Below the pieces are notes generated by a model, which saw only the letters and a list, made by a program, of their open reading frames with translations, did no database searches and had not been told where the DNA came from. Positions 38,201 through 50,290 of a stretch of DNA of 64,000 nt are shown one piece after another. Positions within the stretch are counted from its first letter, which is position 1, and each line of letters begins with the position of its first letter. A program made the position numbers and the translations under genes. Source of the DNA: Candidula unifasciata. Lineage: Eukaryota; Mollusca; Gastropoda; Stylommatophora; Geomitridae. Location: assembly GCA_905116865.2 (NCBI GenBank), contig CAJHNH020007001.1:336001-400000 (forward strand), given 5' to 3'.

Positions 38201-38384
38201 TCGGAGACTGCGCGACTTCATGTGGAATTCTCGGGAGAGTCCAATGTTATGGTGGGGGAGTGGGGGGGGGGGTGATTACAGTTAGTGTTAGTCAGTGTTC
38301 ATCTCATACCTAAATTCCCCTTCCCCAGCTAATAATGAGGGTACTGCTGGGGTGACCGTTTATTAACCCTCGTATAATTCTTCC

Positions 38385-38640
38385 GGTCAAAATGGACGCT
38401 AGGTACGGCCACCCATTTTTTTTTAAGCCGTGGCAAATATCCAGACGGTCGCCGTTGCATTTTTGCTCCATTTGTAGACTGGAAGGATGTAGTTTCGTCG
38501 CCCAGCTTCTGAGTTGAGTGCATGGCGTGACACTGTGAGCTGCGTTTGTTTTTCGTTGGCACAGGAGCGGAGCATATGTGGGGTGACCCGTTTGCTATGA
38601 AGCTGAAACTAGGATTACCAGATTACCAGATACCAGAATT
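38385..38640 (+). repeat. Unclassified dispersed repeat, internally deleted copy
   Basis: It shares ccatttgtagactgga and aggagcggagca with 54700-55275 but lacks about 310 bp between ctgtgagctgc and ttcgttggcac. Confidence 0.7.
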
Positions 38641-38739
38641 AACATTCCTATACTATTGGATTTTCTTGGGAACTCGTCGCGAAGTCTTGGATTCCCCGAG
38701 GTGGGGTGAAGGAAAAGAAAAGAACTTTTTTTAACCAGT

Positions 38740-40260
38740 CAGCACATTACTACTACTACTATTATTATTACTATTATTTATTTACCCCCCCCCCCCCCCC
38801 TCCCCACAGCAATTTTTTAATTGTGTCGAAGTCGAGGCAAGAGACGACCCACACGACGGAAGAGGACACGGAATATAAAGGCCATCCTGGGAAAGCTGGC
38901 AAGGGATCTAGTCGGTTTCCGGGATACCCAAATGAGAGCGACGTTCTGCAAAAAAAAACCTACCATGTGAAGATGGTGGTTTATCGTTTAATAAAGTAGT
39001 CATCGCCACCTGTTGTTGTGTTAACGTGTTTTAAAACATTCCTGGCTAGTTAATCGATCAGATGTCGTTCGCTTATTACTGTGCTGTAAGGCAGACGCAC
39101 AATTACATTGGTGAGGGGGGGGGGGGGGGGGGGTGTGGGGGAAGGGAAGGGGGCCTTATCCCCCTTATCGTTTTCTATTAGGTGCTGTGCCTCATAGGCG
39201 TAAGCTTTGTTTAAGTGTATAATAATAATTTTTTTTTGCAATTGAATAATATATTTAAAACAATATAGAATGTATAAACATGTATTAGGAAAAGAATTCA
39301 TATGCATAGTTATTGATTACACCCAGCATCCGTCAACATTTTCATACGTAGCGGAAAGGGGGGGGGGGGGGGGGGAGTGCTCAAGGTGCGAATTCCTCCA
39401 GGCAGTGACTTAGCATGGTCTGATGGTACCCGGTGCGGAAAATCTCCTTCACCTATTCACCCACAAATATTAATTTCCATTTCAAAAACACGTATTTTTG
39501 GCCATTTTATCTCGACTCTTTCAATGATAACACATGGGGTGGCCCACACACCCCCCGCACTTTCCTTCCTACGTCATTGGCTCCAGGTTCTGACGCCCCC
39601 TCTATAGGCCAGACTAAAAGCACATTCTTTCCACCTTTCATTACTATGTACACAGAAAATCTGACTCACAGGTCTATAGTGTTTACATACAGCCTTTGAC
39701 AAAACGCCAAGTACTATATCAACACATTTTAATAGCAACAACGGCCAAAGCAGCCTGCAAGATATTAATGACAAGCAGTGTAATAAAATTGCATGCACAC
39801 GGTTTATTTGTACAGGCACTTTAACTTTATGATTAGTCTACTGTCATCTTTTTGCTCCTCATAATCTGCTCCTTCTTATCCTCCTCCTCACATTCTCCAC
39901 CCCCTTCCCCCTCTCCTCCCTCCTCATAATCTTTCTTCGGATTCAAATTCGCCTCTTCGTCCTCCTCCTTTTTATTTTTCCGTCTTCCTCTTTTTCTCCG
40001 TCTTTCGTTTTTTACCTTTTTTGTCCGTCGTCTGCTTCCGTCTTCCTCATCTTCTCCGTCTTTCGTTTTCCATCTTCTTCTTTCTCTTCTTCTTCGTCTT
40101 TCGTTTTCCTCTTCTTCTTCCGTCTTCCATCAAAAATCAAGAAAAGGCTACAAACTGTTTAATTATTAAAGATGTCATTAAAATACTATAAAAAAGTTAA
40201 AAATTTAAGTTGTCTTCCTTCGCCACTGTAGAAAAGAGTCCCCCCCCCCCCTTTTCTACA
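38740..40260. other. Low-complexity region
   Basis: (TAC/TAT)n and poly-C at 38746-38801, poly-G at 39115-39133 and 39358-39375. A 290-bp pyrimidine-rich tract (CTT, CCT, CGT) lies at 39850-40135. No gene seen. Confidence 0.6.
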
Positions 40261-40305
40261 CTAAGACATGTTTCCTACTGCATGAAATACCAATCACGAC
40301 GTGCT

Positions 40306-40515
40306 AACTGACTGACCGACTTTCTACCCCAATAGGACATACACAAGCGATAAACACCTGATGACACAAAGTGCCACCATGTGGATGAGGATCACCGTGG
40401 AGATGTCCCAGAAACCGCGTTCAGACAATTGGCTATATTTATGGCCTGCCTATATTGCGGCGCCTGGTAAAAGCCAGGGTGGGGCTTCAAATAACAACAA
40501 ATTTCATCCTTAAAA
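40306..40515 (+). repeat. SINE-like family E copy
   Basis: actgaccgactttctacccc head, then the shared core. Confidence 0.8.
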
Positions 40516-40704
40516 GGACGTATGTACCATTATAACGTGCTAAGAATTGTTCTTGCATTTATCTCGAGTTGCGGACCAATCCTCTACCCGCATTCATTCA
40601 TCTAGGTTCAGTGGAAAAGTCCAAACACTTTCATTCATTGCATGAAAGACAACGGAGCATTATATTTGCACTGCACTGTTTTTCATCTTTGTATTAGTAT
40701 TAAA

Positions 40705-41095
40705 ATGAGTGAGGAGTAGTGTCTGGATTTTTTCACCGGGTCACGCCGGTGGGGTGGGAAATGAACAGGCGGACAGACTGGCTGACTCTGCACAACTTGG
40801 TGGAATACTGCTACATGATAAGGCAGACGTGGTTAGTGCCTTGTGGGAGAGCGTGTACAATGCGGAGGAGCAGATGGATCACCACAGTTTGGTGAGATTG
40901 ATGCAGTTGGGGGTGACGAGAGGTTCTGGCAGATGCTCGAGGCTCAGAGGAAATGCAAGACAAACGTTTAATCAGAATGCTACTAGCACCATTAGTATCG
41001 GAACTCTTCGCTGGCTGCTGAAGATGGGAACGGAGCGCTTATGGGAATGCCCCTAATGCTGTGATGTCGGTTTTTGAATCAATTCAAATCAAATC
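40705..41095 (+). pseudogene. RNase H LINE 3' fragment with TCAAA-type tail
   Basis: V-W-I-F-S-P-G-H-A-G-G-V-G-N-E-Q-A-D-R-L, then T-I-S-I-G-T-L-R-W-L-L-K-M-G-T-E-R-L-W-E-C-P, open for 115 codons. It ends tgaatcaattcaaatcaaat. It is among the best-kept 3' copies. Confidence 0.85.
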
Positions 41096-41261
41096 GAATT
41101 AGTATTAAAACAGCTTTAAGCGTAGCAGTGCCGCGATTTTTCTGTTTAGTCCGACAAGTGTGGCTCTGCGACAAAAGTGTGAGAACCACTACACTAGTAA
41201 TCCATCATGAGACAACTTTTATTCTGCATTATTAACCCATTTACCAGTTTTGAGGTTTTGA

Positions 41262-41632
41262 ACAACGGATTAACATCATGTCACACGAGTGTAACCCATA
41301 AGTGTTCCGTTTTTCTTCTAACTCAAGTGTGAGTCTGAAGAAGCCCAGCACAGAGAACAAGCTCTGTAGCACCGGCGATTATCCTGAAATACTTTGAGTA
41401 GTTTTTTAACTCCAAATTTTGCCCTGGCTGCACCGTTATGCTATTCTTTTCGATTTCCAGCTGCCAAGGGATTTTTTTCGTGCGCGACAATGCACACGGG
41501 CGTCTGATCTCACTACCCAGAGACCAGGGATTGTTACTAGGAGTCCAAGTAAACGTGAAATAATCCCAGCCCTTACCGGGAACTCAACCCGGAACCTCTA
41601 GCACTCAAGGCGGACACCATGCAGCCCCTATT
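41262..41632 (-). mobile_element. tRNA-derived SINE, family D
   Basis: The minus strand opens ggggctgcatggtgtccgcc and has a B-box-like gggttgagttcccgg. Confidence 0.75.
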
Positions 41633-41639
41633 TACCAGA

Positions 41640-42228
41640 ACCTCATATCTCCCTCGACACACGAAACACTACAAGAGAATGTGAAGACAAAGCAGAGTAG
41701 CCTTAGATGAGACTAACTTTATATTTCACAAAAGAACATAATGGGATTGATTACCTTTACCCTGGCATATCCCGTGCCTCACTAGACTATTGTATTGACA
41801 TCGACCTGGCTGCCACGAGATACGAAGATAATTGATATTGTGTATTTGTGTAGTATTGTCTAATCTATGTATGTTCTAAAGAAGGCTCCATAGCCGCAGT
41901 GTTCACGTTTTGTTTGTATTTGTTATATTGTAAAGCTCGCTGATACACTTAGACTTTAATAAAATGGAATCATGCGAGAACATTTACTGTTCATTATCAA
42001 CACACGATGGAACGCCACAGCTGTAAAATTCCATGGTTTTCAAATATGCGTAGTCACGATATGAGACAGTGTGACTTTCATATCTCCCTATCTTTCCCGC
42101 ACTTAATGTTAAATTGTTACCGTTTTACTGATATGTATGTGTTCCTGATGATGTGTTCATTTAGTTTAGTTAATGTGAATGTCTTTTCATTTTTTTTTTT
42201 AACTGTATATTTTTGTGGATAACAGTCA
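41640..42228. other. Upstream flank, no gene recognised
   Basis: 41640-41700 holds a short LINE-like tail (cctcatatctccctcgacac, as at 4861). The rest is unassigned. Confidence 0.4.
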
Positions 42229-42231
42229 TCA

Positions 42232-42560
42232 TCGCGTAGCAGGTTCTTTGCAGAACGTCGCTCTCATCACAGTCTGCCTGAAAGAGACTCGGTCTCTTGC
42301 CAGCTCTCCCGCCTCATTTACTTTCATACTCAAGGAGTCACTTATATCCTGTGCCCATCTTCGTGTCGGTCGACCTCTACCCCTTCTTCCTGGCACCATG
42401 CCTTCTGCTATAATTTTTTCCAATCCGTCGTGGCGCTTCATTTGACCAAAATATTTCAACTTCCGAGACAGGATACTGTTTATTAGCCAATCTTCCTTGA
42501 TGTTCAGATCTTTCAAGATGTCAGTATTTCTACTCTTCTTTGTCCAAGATAACAGCATGG
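42232..42560 (-). mobile_element. LINE ORF2 C-terminal fragment, well preserved
   Basis: I-L-K-D-L-N-I-K-E-D-W-L-I-N-S-I-L-S, F-G-Q-M-K-R-H-D-G-L-E-K-I-I-A-E-G, G-R-R-G-R-G-R-P-T-R-R-W-A-Q-D in one open frame of 114 codons. Confidence 0.9.
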
Positions 42561-42667
42561 ATAACAGTAGCATGCCAATATCAATATTTTACACTATTCT
42601 TGCACATACATCTGTACGTATTCACGTTTGTTTGTTAATTGTCTATATGGTATAAGTTCAAACCACG

Positions 42668-42930
42668 AATCAACATCATGGCACAAGGGAAACCCATACG
42701 TGCTACTTTCTACTTCTAACTCAAACCCGAATCCGAAGAATCTCAGCGCGGTGCGCGAACTCCGTTGCACCGTCGAGGATCCTAAATTACTTTAGGTAGA
42801 CTTTTTAAACTTCAAATTTTGCCAGGGCAGCGCCATGAGGCTCCTTTCGATATCGAACTAAGGGATGTTTTTGCGTGCGCAACAAACACACGGGCGTCCG
42901 ATCTTATTACCCAGAGACCAGGGGAAATTA
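42668..42930 (-). mobile_element. tRNA-derived SINE, family D, head-truncated
   Basis: Shares ctccgttgcaccgtcgagga and cacacgggcgtccgatctta with the other two copies. Confidence 0.7.
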
Positions 42931-43009
42931 CTAGAAATACTAGAAATCGTGCAAGTTGTCTTATGACCAGAACAGACATAAAATGCAATTACTGTCTGAG
43001 TTTTGGATA

Positions 43010-43290
43010 TCACTTCGCATTGTGTATTATATTCAGACTAAGGACTGAGCACAACTGATTTCGTCAACAAATGCTCAAATTTTTCAGTGTAGGAAACACG
43101 GAGACGTGTCCCTGCAGCGTGGCACCCGAAAATGCTGAGCATGTGCTCCAACACTGTCAACTGTATGCTGACAACAGAGACGCAATCTGGCCTGTTCCAA
43201 ATACAATTAAGACAAAACTGTACCTTACACGAGAAGATATGGATTGCACGATAGCTTTCATAAAGGCTACCAGCCTCCTGATATAAGTTT
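43010..43290 (+). pseudogene. LINE ORF2 extreme C-terminus (Cys/His knuckle)
   Basis: T-C-P-C-S-V-A-P-E-N-A-E-H-V-L-Q-H-C, then a tail with Y-L-T-R-E-D. The C-x-C ... H ... H-C spacing is typical of the C-terminal knuckle that follows RNase H in these LINEs. The stop at 43284 may be the original one. Confidence 0.75.
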
Positions 43291-43699
43291 TCTGACGGAA
43301 GAATCGAAGAAGAGGAAGAAGACTTCGCATTTAAACAAGACTAAAGCCCCCTAAGGCCCTTCTTCCTAAAAAAGTATGAGAGCGCTGAACTCCCTACTCC
43401 TTTGTGGTGTAGTCTCTAATCCTGAGAGTAAGCATAAAACCAAACATCACGCCAGTCTCGATTTCGAGCGTTACTGACACTTCAAGAGGAAATAAATGCT
43501 CTAAACGCCCGGCGGTCTTGGTACAGTCCTTCTGTCAGCTTGAACAACATCGGTGAAAGCCGAAGGAAAGCCCCTGATGGAAAAACAAGTAACTGGACGT
43601 CAAAACCAAATTAAGAATCAGTTTCTTGAATGTAAGAACCATGTTTGAAACGGCTTAAACGGCCCATGTAATTGAGAAGAAAAAAAGGGCGTCCAAAAA

Positions 43700-43845
43700 A
43701 CAATATGTAGACGAAAAAGTAAGTATTGAATCTCTTATATGGAAAACTGCACTGAAGATTGCACAGGACAGGAAGGCATGGAGAGTCTTCTCTGAAACCT
43801 TATGTGCTATTAGGCGTAATGAGAGCTGACGATGATGATGCTATG
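43700..43845 (+). pseudogene. LINE ORF2 C-terminal fragment
   Basis: L-I-W-K-T-A-L-K-I-A-Q-D-R-K-A-W-R-V-F; near-copy of 8650-8770. Confidence 0.75.
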
Positions 43846-44290
43846 ATATAATGCGGAGGCACAAATAGATCATTACCGTCTGAGTTGAATGGCGCTGCGA
43901 GGAATTACCAGGGAATCTGGCAGACGCTCAAAACTGAAGGAAAAGATGAGACGGACGTACGATTACTGTTATTTAAAAGGTGTCTGGCATGATATGTTGT
44001 GGTATACAGCTAGACTGTGATATCTGCAACAATAAAGATTTACGGAAAGGTGAGTAGACAAAGACATCAAGAGAAGATTCTTGACAACACGTTATCATTG
44101 AATGGAAACACGTAAGCTCCAAATTAGAATATTCTATTGGAGAAAAAAAAAACGGATGGGGAGAATCATGATCGGCTAAGCCAGATACACTTGTACCATC
44201 AGAACTTAAACTCTTCGGTTGCTGCTGAAGATGAGGATAGAGAGCTTATGAGAGTGTCCCGAGTACCATGGTGTCGATTCTAAATTCAAC
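43845..44290 (+). pseudogene. RNase H LINE 3' end split by a 217-bp repeat
   Basis: 43845-43970 and 44186-44290 are consecutive parts of the family 3' end. The intervening 43971-44187 is the repeat also found around 35087-35290. Confidence 0.75.
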
Positions 44291-44433
44291 TTTCAACATT
44301 CATGCAACATTCGGATGATAAGACCCCGCCCCCCCCCCCCCAGGTCAAGCCCAGAAACCCCGTTCGACTGCAAGGTTATATTAGGGCCCCCGAGGGTTAC
44401 AAAGTAACCCGAAGTCAAGCCGGGGTGAGGCTG

Positions 44434-44434
<1 letters not shown>

Positions 44435-44501
<67 letters not shown>

Positions 44502-44722
44502 AAGTTGTCCAATCAAGGGACAGGTAAGCTACAGTTAAATTGTGAGTGACTGACGTTCAATCTCACCAGGACATCATATCAAGCGATAAACACACAGGAC
44601 ACAAAGTACAACCATTTGGATGAGGAGTACCCAGGGATAGTCCTAGAAACCCTGTTCAACCCATAGGTTGGGTTGCACACATACAAAGTAATTTTCTCGT
44701 GTGAGTTCCGATACCTTCTGCG

Positions 44723-44759
<37 letters not shown>

Positions 44760-44867
44760 GGGGGCATTAAATACAGCTTTGCTCTAGTCTCTGAAATAAA
44801 CATTGAGACATACATTGATATGTCTGTCTGTCTGTTTGTCTGTTTGTCTCTCCCTCTCTCTCTCTCG

Positions 44868-44923
<56 letters not shown>

Positions 44924-44937
44924 CTCTCTCTCTCTAT
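44435..44937. repeat. Microsatellite cluster: (TA)n, (TG)n, (TC)n
   Basis: (TA)n at 44435-44498, (TG)n at 44726-44756, (TC)n about 44840-44937. The SINE-like family E copy lies between the first two. Confidence 0.95.
44550..44668 (+). repeat. SINE-like family E, truncated
   Basis: ctcaccaggacatcatatca through ctagaaaccctgttcaa. Confidence 0.65.
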
Positions 44938-45099
44938 CTAGCCATAAAAGATTGTTTTCATATAGAACATACAATTTCCCAGTCCCTTTGCCCTTTCCGA
45001 AACGTGTCTGTGCGGCTGGTACTTCTTACCTTACCTTTCTATATATTCTCTTCATGATAATTCGTAACATCGGGTCTTTGCTGGTGTGACTCGGTACAT

Positions 45100-46870
45100 C
45101 AATGCTGCAATTGTTGAAGGGGAGCTATGGCAGAGCAATGCTGCAATAGTTGGAGGGGAGCCACGACAGAGCAATGCTGCAATAATTGAAGGGGAGCCAC
45201 AGCAGAGCAATGCTGCAATAGTTGGAGGGGAGCCACGGCAGAGCAATGCTGCAATAATTGAAGGGGAGCCACAGCAGAGCAATGGTGCAATAGTTGAAGG
45301 GGAGCCATGACGGAGCAATGCTGCAATAGTTGAAGGGGAGCCACGGCGGAGCAATGATGCAATAGTTGGAGGGGAGCCACGGCAGAGCAATGATGCAATA
45401 GTTAAAGGGAAGCCACGGCAGAGCAATGATGCAATAATTGAAGGGGAGCCACAGCAGAGCAATGCTGCAATAGTTGAAGGGAAGCCACAGCAGAGCAATA
45501 ATGCAATAGTTGGAGGGAAGCCACAGCAGAGCAATGCTGCAAAGGTTGAAGGAAAACCACAGCAGAGCAATGCTGCAATAGCTGGAGGGGAGCCACGGCG
45601 GAGCAATGCTGCAATAGTTGAAGAGGAGCCACGGCAGAGCAATGCTGCAATAGTTGAAGAGGAGCCACGACAGAGCAATGCTGCAATAGTTAAAGGTAAG
45701 CCACGTCAGAGCAACGCTGCAATAGTTGGAGGGGAGCCACGGCAGATCAATGCTGCAATAGTTGGAGGGGAGCCACGGCACATCAATGCTGCAATAGTTG
45801 AAGGGGAGCCACGGCACATCAATGCTGCAATAGTTGAAGAGGAGCCACAGCAGAGCAATGCTGCAATAGATGGAGGGGAGCCACAGCAGAGCAATGCTGC
45901 AATAGTTGGAGGGGAGCCACGGCAGAGCAATGCTGTAATAGTTGAAGGGGAGCCACAGCAGAGCAATGATGCAATAGTTGGAGGGAAGCCACGGCAGAGC
46001 AATGCTGCAATAGTTGAAGGGGAGCCACACCAGAGCAATGCTGCAATAACTGAAGGGGAGCCATAGCAGAGCAATGCTGCAATAGTTGGAGGGGAGCCAC
46101 GGCAGAGCAATGATGCAATAGTTGAAAGGAAGCCACGGCACAGCAATGCTGCAATAATTGAAGGGGAGCCACAACAGAGCAATGCTGCAATAGTTGAAGG
46201 GGAGCCACGGCAGAGCAATGATGCAATAGTTAGAGGGAAGCCACGGCAGAGCAATGCTGCAATAGTTGAAGGAAAACCACAGCAAAGCAATGCTGCAATA
46301 GCTGGAGGGGAGCCACGGCGGAGCAATTCTGCAATAGTTGAAAAGGAGCCACGGCAGAGCAATGCTGCAATAGTTGAAGAGGAGCTACGACAGAGCAATG
46401 CTGCAATAGTTGAAAGGAAGCCACGGCAGAGCAATGCTGCAATAGTTGGAGGGGAGCTTCGGCAGATCAATGCTGCAATAGTTGGAGGGGAGCCACGGCA
46501 CATCAATGCTGCAATAGTTGAAGGGGAGCCACGGCACATCAATGCTGCAATAGTTGAAGAGGAGCCACGGCAGAGCAATGCTGCAATAGTTGAAGAGGAG
46601 CCACGGCGGAGCAATGCTGCAATAGTTGAAGGGAAGCCACGACAGAGCTGTGATGCAACAGAAGAGAGCCTCTGCAGTGCAATGATGCAATAGTTGGAAC
46701 TGAGCCACGGCAGCGCAATGTTGCAAAAATTTGGAGTGGAGCTACGGCAGCGCAATGTTGCAATAGCTGGAGTGGTGTGCCGGCAGTTTAATGGTGAAAT
46801 AGTTGGCGGGGAGCTAAAACAACACAGTGGTGCAATAGTTGGAGAGGAACCAATCCGTCGCACTATCCGA
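45100..46870. repeat. 36-bp minisatellite, about 49 units, with 720-bp higher-order period
   Basis: Unit gcaatgctgcaatagttgaa plus ggggagccacggcaga. Variant strings recur exactly 720 bp apart (aggttgaaggaaaaccac at 45544 against its match at 46264; ggcagatcaa at 45741 and 46461), that is 20 units. Units decay toward 46870. Two minus frames stay open for 385-386 codons with a 12-residue period (such as C-S-I-A-L-P-W-L-P-S-N-Y). The plus frame has stops. Confidence 0.92.
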
Positions 46871-46989
46871 TTGTGTGTTGGCTCATAGATTTTGTGCTCA
46901 AAGCGGCATCAATATAGATTTTTTATAATCAATGCGTATTTACTGGTCAAGCAAACATATGACTACCAGAAAATATTTTGGAAAGTAAT

Positions 46990-47070
46990 GGCGGTCGGTG
47001 TTATGTTGACATTATTACTCATTCTTACCAGCAGTCGATGGATAATAATGTCAACATCACATCGACCGCC
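46990..47070. repeat. Inverted repeat, 29-30 bp arms
   Basis: ggcggtcggtgttatgttga...attac pairs with gataataatgtcaacatcac...cgcc across a 22-bp loop. It is immediately left of the hAT-like end at 47076. Confidence 0.85.
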
Positions 47071-47171
47071 TGTACCAGTGGTCGGCAAACTCATTAGTAA
47101 AAAATAAAAATACTAAAAGCAAAAACCTCAGCAGCAGGGCGATTAAACATTTTTTGAAAGCCAAAATGTTT

Positions 47172-48557
47172 AAACTAGCTACATTCTAGATCACAGCCTA
47201 AAACAAGTGCAAGAATTTAAATACTTGGGAAGTATCTTTACATCCAATGGTAAAATAGACAGAGAGATCGAAGCAAGAATCCAACAAGCCAACAATGTCG
47301 CATACCAGCTTGCCCCAATTTTAAAACACCCTGCTGTCCCAGCTGAGATAAAAAGACAAATTATAAATACAATCTTTATACCGACATTAGGTTATCAATG
47401 TCAGACTTGGACATTAACAAAAGAACACGAGAGAAGACTAACCACCTGTGAAATGAGATGTTTGAGAATGGCTGCAAATAAAACCAGAAGAGATCGAGTG
47501 AGAAACGATGTGATTACAAGAACTATTGGAACCATACACATCGTTAAATTTATTGAGAAGCAAAGAATGAAATGGTTTGGTCACCTAATGAGAATGGAAC
47601 CAACGATGCCAGCATCAAGAGCATACAACATGAAAATCGAAACACCAAGAGGCAGGGGAAGACCAAGAAGAATATGGATTGAAGGAGTCACGGACAACTT
47701 GAGACTTCATAACATCACGGCATATTAAGGGGTCACTACACCAAAAAAAAAATTATTTTTTTATTTACAGAGTTAGAGCAGTTATTTTATAATGGTCATT
47801 TGTAGGGATACATGTTATTACATTTGTATACTTTAAGTGTTAAAAAATTCATAGTTGTCATGGCAATAGATGCCATCTTGTGAAAAAAACAATATGTACT
47901 TAGGATCCTAAAATTTTAAAATCAAACATAGCTATTCAACAATAGATGATGGATTCATGATCTTTTATCGTATTTACAGGTACAGGTCTAGTTTATTAAC
48001 TTTAAACATGTTTTTAAATATTTTTTGTAGAATTTTAAAATGTAGGTTTATTGAAAAAGTCAAAAAAATCTAGCATCATCGGACAATAATCAAATTTTGA
48101 AAAACAAAAACTTTCTAAAATCTACTTTTAGATAGACCAGTCCCTTTAATATTGCTTACGGAGTATGCATACAAAATTTCATGTTTCTACTCTTTATATT
48201 ACCTTAGATTTTAGGATTTCACACACACAACAAACTGAAATACAGAGATTTGAGAAAACTGACTTTGAAACTTTTTTTTCTCTTAAAAAAGTGCACGAGG
48301 AGGTGTCGTTAGTATTAACTTTTCAATGCTAAATTGTTTACAAATGACATAAATTTTGTGTGTCATCTATTCTACGAATGTCGAACTTTACAAAAACGAA
48401 CACATTGAAAAAGTGATATTTTTGTCATAAATTGGAAAAAAATGCCGTGTAGTTAAGCGACTGAGCGCGCCCTGGCTCGGTTGCCGATCATCTGATAGAC
48501 TGCGACGCCTAGCGGCACAAGCAGATTTTGACAAAAGAAGAAGAAGAAACTAGCTAC
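47172..48557 (+). mobile_element. 5'-truncated GAA-tailed LINE with 11-bp target-site duplication
   Basis: aaactagctac at 47172-47182 and 48547-48557 flank it. The open frame 47207-47728 reads F-K-Y-L-G-S-I-F-T-S-N-G-K, F-I-P-T-L-G-Y-Q-C-Q-T-W, F-G-H-L-M-R-M-E, R-G-R-G-R-P-R-R-I-W. It is then cut by the TTAA element. The LINE resumes at 48457 and ends (AAG)n. Confidence 0.9.
47725..48456. mobile_element. TTAA-flanked DNA element, second copy (inverted relative to 13149)
   Basis: TTAAGGGGTCACTA at the left. The right end reads gtgtag then TTAA, and has lost seven bases (tgacccc) of the terminal repeat seen in the other copy. Confidence 0.85.
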
Positions 48558-48685
48558 TAAACATTAAATACAATCAGAGATAATAATAATAATACTAATC
48601 TTATTTCTGGACAAAAATACAAAGAGCAGCACTCAGGTTGCTCGCGTGCAGCATGCCGCTCGCGAGCCGCAATTTGTTGACCACT

Positions 48686-49500
48686 TCTTCTTCAGCATTC
48701 CGAGCCCTTGAGATTCATTGCTGCATACATCACCCGCCTCGATTTATCTCTCTGGCTTTTTTTTTCTCCAGTTGGTGACACCGTTTGCAGGTCTGTCTGG
48801 ACATTATCTTTCCATCGTCTTCTTGGTCTGCCTCGTGATCCACGCCCATTCATCTCACTTTTGTATACAGCTTCTCCTTCCATGCTATCTGACATTCTCT
48901 CAATATGCCATAACTATTTCGGTCTATTAGCTCGCATGATGACAGTAATCAATGGTGATTTCAACAGAGAGTGAATTTCGTTCTTGCCTCTTACTCTGAC
49001 TCCCCGCTGTTTGCATATTTGTCGACAACTGGCCTATACACATTTTGAGGCAGCATCTTTTCTTTCTTCCTCTCATTGACAAAGGCGTGCGGCGTTGGTA
49101 GTCATGTCTATCCACAGCCTTCTGTTTCGTGAACAGCCTCTCACTTCTGACGCAGATCATCTTCTATGCCTTGATGTCAAACTGTCCAGATTCTTCTCCA
49201 TTGGTCTCTCTGTGCCTCTTTTCTACCACTTTCCCACTGCCACGATGTACTTCTCCCTTTTATAAAATGACTAAAGAATGTAGACTGTACTTCAGATATT
49301 GACAGTCAGTTTTTATCTGGAGTCATTTTCTTTACAGATATTTACTGTTGCTCTTTTTATATGTCAATGGCTTCCTCATAATTCCTCTATAAAACCACAT
49401 CTCCGCCAGTTCCATATAATTCACAAATCGCCTTACTGTCCATAATTCACTTAAGTATATCAGGATATGAACTATACAGCTCTTGAGAATTTTCTTTGTG
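48686..49500 (-). pseudogene. LINE ORF2 C-terminal fragments, at least two
   Basis: The minus frame at 48692-48895 has G-R-G-S-R-G-R-P-R-R-R-W-K-D-N-V-Q-T-D-L. 49080-49250 and 49360-49500 resemble post-RT sequence of another copy. Confidence 0.7.
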
Positions 49501-50290
49501 GCCTAGCATCATAGAAACGATATTCCCATGGGGAGAAAGACTATCCTGTACTTTACTTACACAGTATTCACTATTCGACAAATTCGCTGCCTTCAAACGT
49601 AGGTGTGGGCTTGCACACACCTATTTTTGAGCAAAGTAAATATGCTGTGGCCGGCACGCTTGAACTCGTAAAAAGAAGGCTAAAGAATTTATGTCTGATT
49701 TCCACGTTTATGTTAAATTCACGATATTCTGGCATTCATAGACGCGAATAGGAAATCCAACAGGCCCTAGTAATGGTTAGTTAGTCTTTCATATGAAGCC
49801 TAGGGCGACGCATAGGGCAGAGGCCAGAGCTCTCTATGTCTGGCGTTTCTTTGCCACCTGCTTTAGGTCTTGATGGTTTGTTAGGCCGATGGTTAGGCCT
49901 TCCTGAATGATGGTTCTACGCAAGGTCTCTCTTGATTTTACCCGTTTTCTGTTCCCTTCCGGTGTGCATATAAGGGCTTGATTGGCTGTGGGGGAAAGGG
50001 GAGAGGGGAGGGGGGGGGTGGGAGGTCTTGTCCTATTCATTCTGAGTGCATGGCCGATGAAGTTCCAGCGGCGCTTTCTTATAAAACTGGATACATTCTC
50101 TTGTCTTATTTATGTACCGGATCTGAAATCTGTCCAGTGGAAATTCAGTATTCTTCTAAGACATGCTTAATCATAGTCTCAATTGTTAAACAGAGGGGCG
50201 GAGTGCCGAGGTGCTGAATCACACATGATAGTGTACCAGCACCATAGCTCATACATGATAGTTTTTCTTAACAATCAAATTTGACCCACA
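49501..50290. other. Upstream flank, unassigned
   Basis: 49790-49980 looks like an old LINE piece (cctagggcgacgcatagggc) and 49990-50020 is G-rich. No host gene seen. Confidence 0.4.

Larger units (their letters stand above)
47076..48684. mobile_element. hAT-like MITE carrying a nested LINE and TTAA element
   Basis: The left end cagtggtcggcaaactcatt and the right end (minus strand) aagtggtcaacaaattgcgg, with GC-rich ctcgcgagc inside, resemble hAT termini. Without the inserts the element is about 245 bp. I could not find a clear 8-bp duplication. Confidence 0.6.

Noticed and set aside
44673..45089. 138-codon frame rich in Val/Cys and Leu/Ser
   Set aside because: Translation of TG and TC microsatellites.
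45125..46863. Two 385-386 codon minus-strand frames as a protein gene
   Set aside because: They are frames of a 36-bp minisatellite, overlap each other, and lack start context or any domain.
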